The position numbers and the translations under genes are program-made. Positions 16,615-25,236 of a DNA stretch of 64,000 bases are shown here, one piece after another. The notes below the pieces were generated by a model that was not told the origin of the DNA, did not search any database, and was given only the letters and a program-made list of their open reading frames with translations. How positions within the stretch are numbered: the stretch's first letter is position 1; each line of letters opens with the position of its first letter. The stretch lies in assembly GCA_020073665.1 (NCBI GenBank), contig JAIQEU010000004.1, positions 186,001 to 250,000 of the forward strand, given 5' to 3'. The DNA comes from Terriglobia bacterium (GTDB taxonomy: Bacteria > Acidobacteriota > Terriglobia > Terriglobales > Acidobacteriaceae).

Positions 16615-17343
16615 ATGAGCGAATTAATCCAGGCAGGCGGGACGGCAGCGTCACACACTCCTGATTCCATTCCGTTCCAGGGCAGCCAGCTCAGCTCTGC
16701 GCAGCGCTGGCTTTCCTTGGCGGAACTCTTACTTGGCAGCGTGATTGTGATCGGCCATAACGTCTATCATGTCATCCCCAACGAAGTGCCCATCCTTTTC
16801 GTGATCGGCCTGATCTCGTTGCGGGTGCGAGACGGCGGCTGGGGTGCGATGGGACTGCGTTGGCCGGTCTCGTGGCGGCGAACCGTCCTGATCGCGCTCG
16901 GGGCTGCGGCCGCCAGAATAATTATTGGCTCAGTCGTGATTGATCCTCTGACTGCTCGCTTCTGGCCGGCTGCAGCCGGACCCAGTGGCTTCGAGTCGAT
17001 CACGGGTAACGTGTGGGTGGCGCTCCGGTGGCTCGGTATCGTCTGGACCTTTGCCGCATTTGGAGAAGAAATCGGCTACCGGGGCTACCTGATCACGCGG
17101 GCCGCGGATGTAGGTGCCCGTTCGAAGCCTGCATACTGGGTCGCCGTCCTGATGGTGTCCGTGCTTTTCGGCATTGGACACTACTACAAGGGGCCGGCGG
17201 GAATGGTGGATTCCGGCATGGCCGGCCTGGTCCTTGGAACCGCTTACCTGCTTTCGGGACGCAATCTCTGGGTCTGCATTCTGGCGCATGGATTCATTGA
17301 CACGTTCGGAGTAATCGCCGTGTTCTTGGGATGGCAAAACTGA
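16615..17343 (+). CDS. CPBP family intramembrane glutamic endopeptidase
   Basis: A 242-residue membrane protein. The ATG at 16615 is chosen because GAGGAAGG stands five bases upstream; another ATG at 16594 is in frame. The CPBP/Rce1 motifs are present: EExxxR as 'FGEEIGYRGYL' (Glu151, Glu152, Arg156), a His in 'FGIGHYYKG' (His189) and HxxxD as 'HGFIDTFG' (His225, Asp229). These residues make the glutamate protease site inside the membrane. It follows the PadR/HAAS pair by about 30 bases and probably belongs to that unit. Substrate unknown. Confidence 0.88.
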   Translation: MSELIQAGGTAASHTPDSIPFQGSQLSSAQRWLSLAELLLGSVIVIGHNVYHVIPNEVPILFVIGLISLRVRDGGWGAMGLRWPVSWRRTVLIALGAAAARIIIGSVVIDPLTARFWPAAAGPSGFESITGNVWVALRWLGIVWTFAAFGEEIGYRGYLITRAADVGARSKPAYWVAVLMVSVLFGIGHYYKGPAGMVDSGMAGLVLGTAYLLSGRNLWVCILAHGFIDTFGVIAVFLGWQN

Positions 17344-17409
17344 TCCAAGTTTCTCCGGAACCAAGCTGTGCTCTAGTCAGCAACCACCGTCATCGTGCAC
17401 TCTGCTGCT

Positions 17410-18069
17410 ATGAGTGCTGGAGACTCGCGTTTACCCACTGGCTGGTCACGGGTACCTGAGCCGCCTGCCAAGTTTCTCCGGCTGTCACACCTGCGTCGGC
17501 TGCGGGAGTGCGAACAGGTAGCTGCCGTTTGCTTCCGGGTGCGCGGTGCTGGCATCGAATTCCTGCTGGTGGAGACTCGCGGTGGGCGCTGGACGTTTCC
17601 CAAGGGCGGCACCGAACCGGGATTGACCCATGCCCAGGCCGCGGCTCTGGAGGCCTTCGAGGAGGCTGGCGTTCATGGCCGGATGGAAGAGAATTCGTTT
17701 ACCCGTTACCTTCATCACAAGCGCGGGCCGGTGCGCCATTCTGCCGCAAGCTCAGGCGAGAAGGAATTGACAGTCAACACCCACCTTTGTGAGGTACTGC
17801 GACTCGACCCGCCGCAAGAGTCCAATCGAAATCGCACCTGGTTTTCGGCCGACCAGGCGAAACAGCGTCTGCGGGAGGGCCGCGCGCCGGATTACGGGGC
17901 CGAACTGGCTCGCGTGGTCGACCGCGCCGTGACCCGCATCCAGCGATTGCGTGGCGGAATCGTCATGGCGGCTGACACATTGCAAAGAGTGCAACTCACG
18001 GCAATCGATACCCCCCGAAAAACGACGAGCCCAACCAAGAACCCGGGGCCCGCTAAGCCCGCGCCGTGA
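17410..18069 (+). CDS. Nudix hydrolase family protein
   Basis: A 219-residue protein; the ATG at 17410 is chosen over an in-frame GTG at 17395. The Nudix core runs 'AAVCFRVRGAGIEFLLVETRGGRWTFPKGGTEPGLTHAQAAALEAFEEAGVHG'. The metal-binding EAxEE glutamates are kept, but the usual Glu and Arg of Gx5Ex7RE are both Leu, as in some diphosphoinositol-phosphatase-like relatives. Nudix enzymes cleave nucleoside diphosphates linked to another group; the substrate here is open. The C-terminal 35 residues are Thr/Pro/Lys-rich and probably disordered. Confidence 0.82.
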   Translation: MSAGDSRLPTGWSRVPEPPAKFLRLSHLRRLRECEQVAAVCFRVRGAGIEFLLVETRGGRWTFPKGGTEPGLTHAQAAALEAFEEAGVHGRMEENSFTRYLHHKRGPVRHSAASSGEKELTVNTHLCEVLRLDPPQESNRNRTWFSADQAKQRLREGRAPDYGAELARVVDRAVTRIQRLRGGIVMAADTLQRVQLTAIDTPRKTTSPTKNPGPAKPAP

Positions 18070-18102
18070 ACAGGAAGAATTCCGGTGAGATATTGAGAAA
18101 AA

Positions 18103-18147
18103 TGGCAGGCACGCGGGGACTCGAACCCCAGACCTCTACTGCGTCAA
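18103..18147 (-). pseudogene. tRNA 3'-half fragment (Val-like), possible attachment-site scar
   Basis: On the minus strand these 45 bases give an anticodon loop TTGACGC, a variable region AGGTC, a full T-arm (TGGGG-TTCGAGT-CCCCG), a 3' acceptor strand CGTGCCT, a discriminator G and an encoded CCA. The 5' half is absent: the next bases do not pair with the anticodon stem and contain no D-arm. A 3' tRNA end of this length is what tRNA-targeting integrases duplicate on insertion, so this may mark the edge of an inserted segment. No integrase gene is visible. Confidence 0.6.
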
Positions 18148-18256
18148 CGCCCATCTATCCAATAGCGTAAGGAAGCTGAGGCAATCGACCGAAGAGGTCC
18201 TCAAGTTCAAATTCGAGTACCGGGACACAATCGTCCACACGTTTCAATCCTCCACC

Positions 18257-18270
18257 GTGACATCAGTCAC
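18257..18270. promoter_or_regulatory. Inverted repeat GTGAC-N4-GTCAC, copy 1
   Basis: GTGACATCAGTCAC: two five-base arms around ATCA. The same arms with the same spacing recur at 18374-18387, 117 bases further on, about eleven helical turns. Both lie upstream of the Cys-rich secreted protein and the efflux operon. A shared transcription factor, probably metal-responsive, is a reasonable inference; no regulator gene is adjacent. Confidence 0.5.
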
Positions 18271-18371
18271 ATGCAGTTTGTGACAAGTCTGCCAGGCTCT
18301 ACTCGTCGCCAAGAGCGCAACCGGGCTGACGTGGAGCCAAGACTTGACTTGATGAACGCCCGCACAGCTTC

Positions 18372-18389
18372 CTGTGACGGGAGTCACAG
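18372..18389. promoter_or_regulatory. Inverted repeat CTGTGAC-N4-GTCACAG, copy 2
   Basis: CTGTGACGGGAGTCACAG has perfect seven-base arms around GGGA, and its inner core matches copy 1. It ends about 62 bases before the GTG of the Cys-rich secreted protein, a position suitable for promoter control. See copy 1 for the interpretation. Confidence 0.55.
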
Positions 18390-18451
18390 CGCGTTGTTCC
18401 ACCAATCGATAACCTTGGTCTATTGCTGGGCAGTCGAAAAGGCATAAACTG

Positions 18452-18826
18452 GTGAAAGTGAACCGCATACGAGCTGCCGTCGCGTTGGGCGCTGTCCTGC
18501 TGTGGGCGGTGACACCTGCCATGGCCTGCTTATTGCCCGGTTTCGCACAAACGGATGCTGAGCGCGAATGCTGCCATCGCATGGCTCAGCATTGCGGACA
18601 ATCGGTGATGCCAGCCAGTCATGCCTGCTGCCAAGCACCCACCCATCCGGCAACGGTTGCTGTGCAGGGGCAGGCCAACCTACCGCTGAAGAACGCGATG
18701 GCTGCGGTTCCAGCCGCCCCTCACGTTTGCCTACCTGCCGCTGCTGCATCGTTGTGCTCTCGGGCCTTTCTTGAGTCCCCACCAGGTCAACTACCATCCC
18801 GCTCGTCTTCTGCCCTGAGGATCTAG
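18452..18826 (+). CDS. Secreted Cys/His/Met-rich protein upstream of metal efflux genes
   Basis: A 124-residue protein starting with GTG at 18452 (a second in-frame GTG lies six bases on). After a signal peptide ('AAVALGAVLLWAVTPAMA') the mature part has dense potential metal ligands: 'ECCHRMAQHCGQSVMPASHACCQAPTH', then two more Cys. It precedes the CusC-like gene by 112 bases in the same direction. A periplasmic metal-binding or sensing role is inferred from composition and context; I do not know a named family. Confidence 0.6.
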   Translation: MKVNRIRAAVALGAVLLWAVTPAMACLLPGFAQTDAERECCHRMAQHCGQSVMPASHACCQAPTHPATVAVQGQANLPLKNAMAAVPAAPHVCLPAAAASLCSRAFLESPPGQLPSRSSSALRI

Positions 18827-18938
18827 AAACCCTCTTTTCTTCATTTCCAGGCATTGGTGTGTGCAGGCGTAAGAAGGTCTGGACACTACCAAGGGTTAGC
18901 CACGGTTTGGTTCATTGTCTTGATTGTGGAGAAGAGAA

Positions 18939-20339
18939 ATGAAGGTCCATGCCCTTGTTGTGCTCATACTATTTACCACCGCTGCAGGCGCACAGCAGTT
19001 TGACGCTGCTGTGTCGAGCCCCGACCCACTGGCTAGCGCCGAAGCAGCACTGCCATCCCCTCAACATGACGCTCCAGTTACGATCCCGCTAACACTGGCC
19101 GAACTGGAAGCTGCCGCTCTGGCCAACAATGCAGAAATCCACGCTTCCATGAGGCGAGTGGCGGTTGCGGAGGCACGCCGAGGCAGTGCCGGCACTTTGG
19201 ATGATCCGTCGTTTATGTATCGCGGATGGGGGACGCCGCTTGCCAAACCGTGGGACCTGAACCAGACGCAGCACATGTTCATGTTGAGCCAGAACTTTCC
19301 GGGTGGAGGCAAGCGCCAACTCCGGGCGCAACTGGCGGACGGCGACATTGAAGTCGCGAAGGCGCAGCTCGAAACCAAGAAGCGTGATGTCCTGGCGCAG
19401 GTTCGCCGATCCTACTACGCACTGCTGCGCAACCAGAATGAACTCCACTTCCACGACGAGCAGGTCGCGCTCGCGCGTCAGGGACTCGAATCAGCGCGCA
19501 TCAAGTACGTCGTCGGCAAGGTCCCGCAGCAGGACATGCTCAAGGCACAGATTGCCCTCACCCGTCTGGTCGAGCACCTCGTCATGCTCCAGCAGGACAG
19601 CGATCTGGCTCGCACTCGCCTGAACACACTTCTGGGTCGCGACCCTGGCGCCTCTCTCGAGGTTCTGGGCAGCTACTCGCCACCGGCTAAGCTTCCGGGC
19701 CTCGTCGACCTGGAGAAGTTAGCACTGGAGAACCGTCCAGAGCTGACGGCAATCTCCGCTGCTATCCGTCAAGACGAAACCAGCACCCACCTTGCGGAGA
19801 AGTCCCTCAGGCCGGACTACACACTGAGCGGCGGCTACATGTTGATGCCCGAGAATTCCCGCTATCGCAATACCTATATGGCAGAACTGTCGGTCACGTT
19901 GCCGTGGCTGAACCGCGGGCGCCACGACGCGGAAATTGCCGAGGCCAGCGCAACCGTTGCAGCCCGGAAGGCCGACTACGAAACCCAACGCGCAGCCGTG
20001 TTCGCGGAAATCCAGGAATCACTGGTGCGAGCACGGGTGGCGCAGCGGCTTGCCGGCTTGTATGGCGACACCTTGCGGCCGCAGGCTCAAGCGGTGCTCA
20101 AGGCAACGGTCGCAGCCTATCAGGCCGACCGAACTGACTTCCTCAACTTGCTCGACAGTCAGAACACGACACTCGATGTCGAATTGGACTACATCCGTGC
20201 GGTCTCTGAATTGGAGACCCGTTTGGCAGATCTGGAGCGCGCGGTCGGTGCTTCTCTGCCCCGAAATACAGCGAACAGTGCGGCGATTTCGAGCGGAGCT
20301 CAAGCGCAAGACGCGCAGCCCGGCCAGGAGGTGCGGTAA
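18939..20339 (+). CDS. Outer-membrane efflux protein (TolC/CusC family)
   Basis: A 466-residue protein from the ATG at 18939 (GAGAAGAG just upstream). After a signal peptide ('LVVLILFTTAAGAQQ') it has two TolC-type halves: 'LTLAELEAAALANNAEIHASMRRVAVAEARRGSAG...LSQNFPGGGKRQLRAQLADGDIEVAKAQLETKKRDVLAQVRRSYY' and 'LEKLALENRPELTAISAAIRQDE...VTLPWLNRGRHDAEIAEASA'. TolC-like trimers form the outer-membrane channel of RND pumps. It overlaps the adaptor gene by one base (TAATG), so the three pump genes are one operon. Confidence 0.9.
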   Translation: MKVHALVVLILFTTAAGAQQFDAAVSSPDPLASAEAALPSPQHDAPVTIPLTLAELEAAALANNAEIHASMRRVAVAEARRGSAGTLDDPSFMYRGWGTPLAKPWDLNQTQHMFMLSQNFPGGGKRQLRAQLADGDIEVAKAQLETKKRDVLAQVRRSYYALLRNQNELHFHDEQVALARQGLESARIKYVVGKVPQQDMLKAQIALTRLVEHLVMLQQDSDLARTRLNTLLGRDPGASLEVLGSYSPPAKLPGLVDLEKLALENRPELTAISAAIRQDETSTHLAEKSLRPDYTLSGGYMLMPENSRYRNTYMAELSVTLPWLNRGRHDAEIAEASATVAARKADYETQRAAVFAEIQESLVRARVAQRLAGLYGDTLRPQAQAVLKATVAAYQADRTDFLNLLDSQNTTLDVELDYIRAVSELETRLADLERAVGASLPRNTANSAAISSGAQAQDAQPGQEVR

Positions 20340-21919
20340 TGACCACGCGTGAGAGATTTCTGATCCTTACAGGGCTCGTCCTCGGTTTGTTGATTGCTGG
20401 CGCGGCATTTCGGGTTTCGCGCTTCATCCGTCCCGAGAGCGGTGCAGCCAAGACGGAAGAGATGCCTGTAGCCACGTCCGAAGCCGGCTCAGAGAATGCG
20501 TCCAGCCAACCGAGTGGACACCAGCACGGCAGCACCGTGATTTCGGAAGCAACGCAGCCACCGCAAAGCGCGCAGCTGACTGAAGAGGAACAGCGTTCCA
20601 TCGGCCTGCAGACAGCGGTTGTCCATCATCAGTTGATCCGCCGCGAGCTACTGGCAGTCGCACGAGTCGAGGAGCCAGAGACGCAACTGGCGAACATTAG
20701 TGCCCGGATCGGCGGGCGGATCGACAAGCTGCACGTGGATTTCACCGGACAGGCAGTGCGACGGGGGCAGCCCATCGCGGAGATCTATAGTCCGGAAATT
20801 CTCACCAGCGCCGAGGAGTACAAGCTGGCGCTGGAAAGCCGCAAACGGTTAGGCAGCGGTGCCGAGCCACAAGCAATCTCCGGCGCGGACGAATTGGCTG
20901 CCGCCAGCCGTCGCCGGCTGGAATTGTGGGGCTTAACTCCGCAGCAGATCGACACGATCGCGACCTCTGACAAGCCGCAGATCGATCTCACGATCTACTC
21001 CCCCGCCAGCGGCATCGTGACCGAACGCAAAGTAACCCAGGGCCAGTACGTAAACACAGGCGACGTGCTCTACACCGTCACCGACTTGAGCACGGTGTGG
21101 GTGAAGGCCGATGTCTACGAGGTAGATCTGCCTCAGGTGCATGTGGGGCAAACGGTCGAGATCACCGCAGAGTCTTTGCCGGGCACGAAGTTACGTGGGC
21201 AGGTTGGTTTCGTGGAGCCGACTGTTAACGGACAGACCCGCACCACGGCCGCACGCATCCAGGTTGCAAATGCGGGCATGCGTCTCCGTCCCGGCATGTT
21301 TGTGCAGGTCCGGTTCGCGGCGTCGGGGCAGCACGCTCTGGCCGTGCCTCGTTCGGCTGTCGTCGACACTGGTACGCGCAAGTTGGTTTATGTGGCCAAG
21401 GGCAATGGAGTATTTGAAGCCCACCCCGTGCAACTTGGCCCCGTGGCGGACGACTTCTACCCCGTGCTGGAGGGTTTGCGCGACGGAGACCGCATCGTCT
21501 CCGAGGGCAACTTCCTGCTCGACTCGCAGACCCGCATCAGCGGAGGCATGAGCGGTATGTTCGGCGGGTCAACAGAGTTCAATCCGCAAGCCGCTCCCGA
21601 ATCTACCCAATTCAAGGTGTCATTCCGCAGTGATCCGGCGACGCCGCAAGGTGGCGCAGAAGCGGCGTTTCACGTCTCAGTACAGGATGCCGCGGGAAAA
21701 CCCGTCACTGATGCTCAAGTCCAAGTCACCCTGTTTATGCCGGCGATGCCAGCCATGGGCATGGCTGAGGCGCGTGAAGGCGCGGTTCTCGGTTGGAAGG
21801 GTTCCGAATATACAGGCAGTGTCAAAGTGCCGACGTCAGGCACGTGGACGGTCACCGTGGAAGTAAGCCGAGGTGGCCAACTGCTCACCAGCTATCGCAG
21901 CAGCCTGAACGCGAAATAA
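20339..21919 (+). CDS. Heavy-metal RND efflux periplasmic adaptor (CusB family)
   Basis: A 526-residue membrane-fusion protein with an N-terminal membrane anchor, a His-bearing linker ('SGHQHGST'), a barrel-sandwich hybrid and alpha-hairpin ('ARIGGRIDKLHVDFTGQAVRRGQPIAEIYSPEILTSAEEYKLALESR', 'LELWGLTPQQIDTIA'), a beta-barrel ('SPASGIVTERKVTQGQYVNTGDVLYTVTDLSTVWVKADVYEVDL') and a membrane-proximal domain. About 100 residues at the C-terminus form an extra YtkA/FixH-like domain with a Met-rich loop ('LFMPAMPAMGMAEAREG'), suggesting copper or silver handling. It links the CusA-like pump to the outer-membrane channel. Confidence 0.93.
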   Translation: MTTRERFLILTGLVLGLLIAGAAFRVSRFIRPESGAAKTEEMPVATSEAGSENASSQPSGHQHGSTVISEATQPPQSAQLTEEEQRSIGLQTAVVHHQLIRRELLAVARVEEPETQLANISARIGGRIDKLHVDFTGQAVRRGQPIAEIYSPEILTSAEEYKLALESRKRLGSGAEPQAISGADELAAASRRRLELWGLTPQQIDTIATSDKPQIDLTIYSPASGIVTERKVTQGQYVNTGDVLYTVTDLSTVWVKADVYEVDLPQVHVGQTVEITAESLPGTKLRGQVGFVEPTVNGQTRTTAARIQVANAGMRLRPGMFVQVRFAASGQHALAVPRSAVVDTGTRKLVYVAKGNGVFEAHPVQLGPVADDFYPVLEGLRDGDRIVSEGNFLLDSQTRISGGMSGMFGGSTEFNPQAAPESTQFKVSFRSDPATPQGGAEAAFHVSVQDAAGKPVTDAQVQVTLFMPAMPAMGMAEAREGAVLGWKGSEYTGSVKVPTSGTWTVTVEVSRGGQLLTSYRSSLNAK

Positions 21920-21931
21920 AGAGAGGCGACG

Positions 21932-24900
21932 ATGATCCAGCGAATGATTGAATTTTCACTCAAGAATCGCGGCCTGGTGCTGCTCGCTTACCTGGTGCTC
22001 GCGGCCTGGGGTTACTGGGCGCTGTTGCGAACCCCGATCGATGCCATTCCCGACCTCAGCGAGAATCAGGTCATCGTTTTCACCGACTGGGCGGGACGCA
22101 GCCCGCAGGAAGTCGAAGACCAGATCACCTACCCGCTGACGGTGAATCTTCAAGGACTGGCGGGCATCAAGACGGTTCGTTCCTCCTCGGCCTTCGGGTT
22201 CTCGATGATCAACCTGATCTTCGAAGACAGCGTAGACCTGTATTTCGCGCGTGCGCGCGTGCTGGAGAAACTGAACCTTTCTTCCGGCATCCTGCCCGAG
22301 GGGGTAACGCCGGTGCTTGGACCAGACGCCACCGGTGTAGGGCAGGTGTATTGGTATACCGTCGACGGTCCTTACGATCCGGGCACACTGCACTCGCTGC
22401 AGCACTGGTTCATCCGTTATCAGTTGAACTCGGTGCCCGGAGTCGCCGAAGTCGGTACGGTCGGCGGCTTTCTGCGGGAGTACCAAGTTGACGTCGATCC
22501 GGTGAAGCTGCGCGCGTACAACATTCCGCTGCGTACCGTTTTTGAATCCATCCAGCGCAGCAACACCAACGTGGGCGCCAAGGTCATGGAGGTCAACGAT
22601 ACCGAGATGGCCGTGCGCGGCATCGGCCTGATCAAGTCCATCGCCGATATCGAAAATATTGTGCTGTCCGCAAGCAATGGCACCCCCGTCTATCTGCGCA
22701 ATGTCGCCAACGTACACCTCGGCCCAGATTTCAGGCGCGGCGTGCTTGATCGGGATGGGAAAGAAGCAGTCGGCGGAGTGGTCGTAATTCGTTCGGGCGC
22801 CAATGCTCTCGAAGTCATCGACGCCGTAAAGAAAAAGGTCGCAGACCTGCAGCCCGGCCTGCCCCAGGGAGTCCGGATTTCGTCCTTCTACGACCGCAGC
22901 ACCCTGATTCATCATGCGGTCGACACGCTAAAACACGCGCTCATCGAAGAACTTCTGCTGGTTACGCTGGCGCACGTGATCTTCCTCTGGCACTTCCGCA
23001 GCATCTTGATTGTGACTCTGCCTTTGCCGCTGGCCGTAGCTTCGTCGTTCCTGTTCATGCACTATTTCGGGATCTCATCGAACATCATGTCGCTGGGAGG
23101 AATTGCGATCGCGATAGGCGTGCTGGTGGACGCAGGAATTGTGGTTACTGAGAACGTGATCCGGCACGCTGAAGCCTATGACGAGGAGCATGGCGACTAC
23201 CGCTCGAAGATCACCGAGATCACGCTGCAAGCGACCCGGTTGGTCGGGCGTCCCATTTTCTATGCCATGACCATCATCATCCTGGCCTTCATTCCAGTGT
23301 TTGCCCTCGTCGGCATGGAAGGAAAGCTCTTCCACCCTCTGGCATTCACCAAAACATTCGCGATGGTGGGCTCGACTCTGATCGCGGTCACGCTCGTACC
23401 AGTACTGTGCACCTATCTGATTCGCGGGAAGCTGCGCAAAGAAGAAGCCAATCCGGTAATGCACTTCCTGCAACGGCTCTACAAGCCAGTTCTGACGTGG
23501 GCGCTGAGGCACCGCATCACCACGCTGGCCGGGGCCTCGGCGCTTTTCATTGCCGCGATGTTCTTGGCGACTACCATCGGCTCGGAATTCATGCCACCGC
23601 TGAACGAAGAAACCGCCATGTTCATGCCGATCACGGACCCCGCGATTTCGTTGACCAAGGCGACCGAGATCCTTCGTGAGCAGGATCTGATCATCTCGCA
23701 AGACCCCGCGGTGGAGAACGTGGTTGGGAAAATCGGTAGAGCCGACACTTCTACTGATCCAGCTCCGATCAACATGACGGAGACCATCATTACGCTCAAA
23801 CCACGAAACCAGTGGCCTACCGGAACTACCAAAGAGGGCATCCTCCAGCGCTTGGACACCAAGCTCCGCATGCCGGGCGTTACCAATATCTGGACCCAGC
23901 CGATTCGCAACCGCATCGACATGCTTTCGACCGGAATACGGACGCAGGTGGGCATCAAGATCTTCGGGTCGGACCTGGCAACCATAGAGCGCCTTTCCGG
24001 AGACATCGAACAGGTCGTTCGCCGCGTGCCTGGAGCCGCGGACCTGTATGCTGAGCGCATCACGGGCGCACCCTACCTGGAGATTGAGACCGATCGTGCC
24101 GCCGCCGCCCGCTACGGGATTAAAGTCGGTGATGTGCAGGACGTCATCGAAACCGCGATCGGCGGAAAGAACTTGACGACTGCGATTGATGGCCGGCAGC
24201 GCCTGCCCATCAGTGTGCGCTACGCCCGCGATTTTCGAGATACGCCGGAAGCTCTTCGCAACGTGCTGGTTACGGCGTCAAGCGGCGCACAGATTCCGCT
24301 GGCGCAGGTGGCTTCGATCCGCGTTGTCATGGGGCCTTCCATGATCAGCAGCGAGAACGGCCTGTTGCGCGGCTCCGTTCTGATGAATGTGCGAGGCAGA
24401 GACGTGGGCTCGTTTGTGGAGCAAGCGCAACGTTCCGTCGCCCGGGAGGTCAAGCTCCCCTCGGGCTACTACTTGGAATGGAGCGGGCAATACGAAAACC
24501 AATTGAGCGCCCGCCGCCGTTTGATGCTGGTGATTCCCGTCGTGTTTCTCATCATGTCGGTGCTGCTCTATAAAATCTACGACTCGGTCAAAGAGGCCCT
24601 GCACGTGATGCTGGCTGTACCCTTCGCCCTGACGGGTGGCATATTTCTGCTCAAGATCCTGGGCTACAACTTCTCAGTTGCAGTTTGGGTTGGCTTCATC
24701 GCGCTCTTTGGCACAGCCGTGCAGACCGGCGTGGTGATGGTCATCTACCTGGAGGAAGCGGTTGCGCGGAAGAAAGCCTCGATGGGCGAACTCACCGTGC
24801 AAGGGCTGCACGAGGCAGTGATGGAAGGCGCGCTTCTGCGATTGCGTCCCAAGGTGATGACAGTATCGACCGTAGTTGCGGGCCTGCTTCCCTTGATGTG

Positions 24901-25048
24901 GTCAAACCGTACTGGCGCGGAAGTCATGAAGCCCCTAGCAACTCCTGTGCTGGGCGGCATGGTTTCCTCGCTCCTGCACGTTCTGATCGTGACTCCAGTG
25001 ATCTTTACGTGGCTTCGCGAATGGGAGATCAAGCGCAAGCGTGGCTAG
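21932..25048 (+). CDS. Heavy-metal efflux RND transporter (CusA/CzcA family)
   Basis: A 1038-residue inner-membrane RND pump of the HME type, twelve bases after the adaptor gene with GAGAGGCG upstream. Family hallmarks include '[38 protein letters not shown]', '[17 protein letters not shown]', the TM4 segment '[29 protein letters not shown]', and the C-terminal '[40 protein letters not shown]'. With its CusB- and CusC-like partners it exports monovalent or divalent metal ions using the proton gradient. The Met-rich adaptor favours Cu/Ag; this is inference. Confidence 0.95.
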   Translation: MIQRMIEFSLKNRGLVLLAYLVLAAWGYWALLRTPIDAIPDLSENQVIVFTDWAGRSPQEVEDQITYPLTVNLQGLAGIKTVRSSSAFGFSMINLIFEDSVDLYFARARVLEKLNLSSGILPEGVTPVLGPDATGVGQVYWYTVDGPYDPGTLHSLQHWFIRYQLNSVPGVAEVGTVGGFLREYQVDVDPVKLRAYNIPLRTVFESIQRSNTNVGAKVMEVNDTEMAVRGIGLIKSIADIENIVLSASNGTPVYLRNVANVHLGPDFRRGVLDRDGKEAVGGVVVIRSGANALEVIDAVKKKVADLQPGLPQGVRISSFYDRSTLIHHAVDTLKHALIEELLLVTLAHVIFLWHFRSILIVTLPLPLAVASSFLFMHYFGISSNIMSLGGIAIAIGVLVDAGIVVTENVIRHAEAYDEEHGDYRSKITEITLQATRLVGRPIFYAMTIIILAFIPVFALVGMEGKLFHPLAFTKTFAMVGSTLIAVTLVPVLCTYLIRGKLRKEEANPVMHFLQRLYKPVLTWALRHRITTLAGASALFIAAMFLATTIGSEFMPPLNEETAMFMPITDPAISLTKATEILREQDLIISQDPAVENVVGKIGRADTSTDPAPINMTETIITLKPRNQWPTGTTKEGILQRLDTKLRMPGVTNIWTQPIRNRIDMLSTGIRTQVGIKIFGSDLATIERLSGDIEQVVRRVPGAADLYAERITGAPYLEIETDRAAAARYGIKVGDVQDVIETAIGGKNLTTAIDGRQRLPISVRYARDFRDTPEALRNVLVTASSGAQIPLAQVASIRVVMGPSMISSENGLLRGSVLMNVRGRDVGSFVEQAQRSVAREVKLPSGYYLEWSGQYENQLSARRRLMLVIPVVFLIMSVLLYKIYDSVKEALHVMLAVPFALTGGIFLLKILGYNFSVAVWVGFIALFGTAVQTGVVMVIYLEEAVARKKASMGELTVQGLHEAVMEGALLRLRPKVMTVSTVVAGLLPLMWSNRTGAEVMKPLATPVLGGMVSSLLHVLIVTPVIFTWLREWEIKRKRG

Positions 25049-25236
25049 CTTTTGCCGGCAGCGGCGCGAGCATCACATACACTCGTCATCCACGGCTGGA
25101 AAGTAGGCTCCACAAGTAAAGTCTCCCTCTCTTATCGCCGTGAACAGGTTGTAGTTCGGAATACGTTCGGCCGGATGATCGACCTTTCTATACCTCCGGC
25201 CACCCTTCCTTCCTGTATTAGCAGGATGCCCCGAAG

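Larger units (their letters stand above)
18070..18451. other. Intergenic region before the metal-efflux genes
   Basis: About 380 bases with no convincing gene. It holds a tRNA 3'-half fragment (18103-18147) and two inverted repeats with the same GTGAC-N4-GTCAC core (18257-18270 and 18372-18389), described separately. A plus-strand frame at about 18150-18315 ('SVRKLRQSTEEVLKFKFEYRDTIVHTF') looks somewhat coding-like but has no start and no known homology; it could be a gene remnant. Confidence 0.5.

Noticed and set aside
18103-18180. Complete tRNA gene on the minus strand
   Set aside because: There is no D-arm, no 5' acceptor strand and no partner for the anticodon stem upstream.
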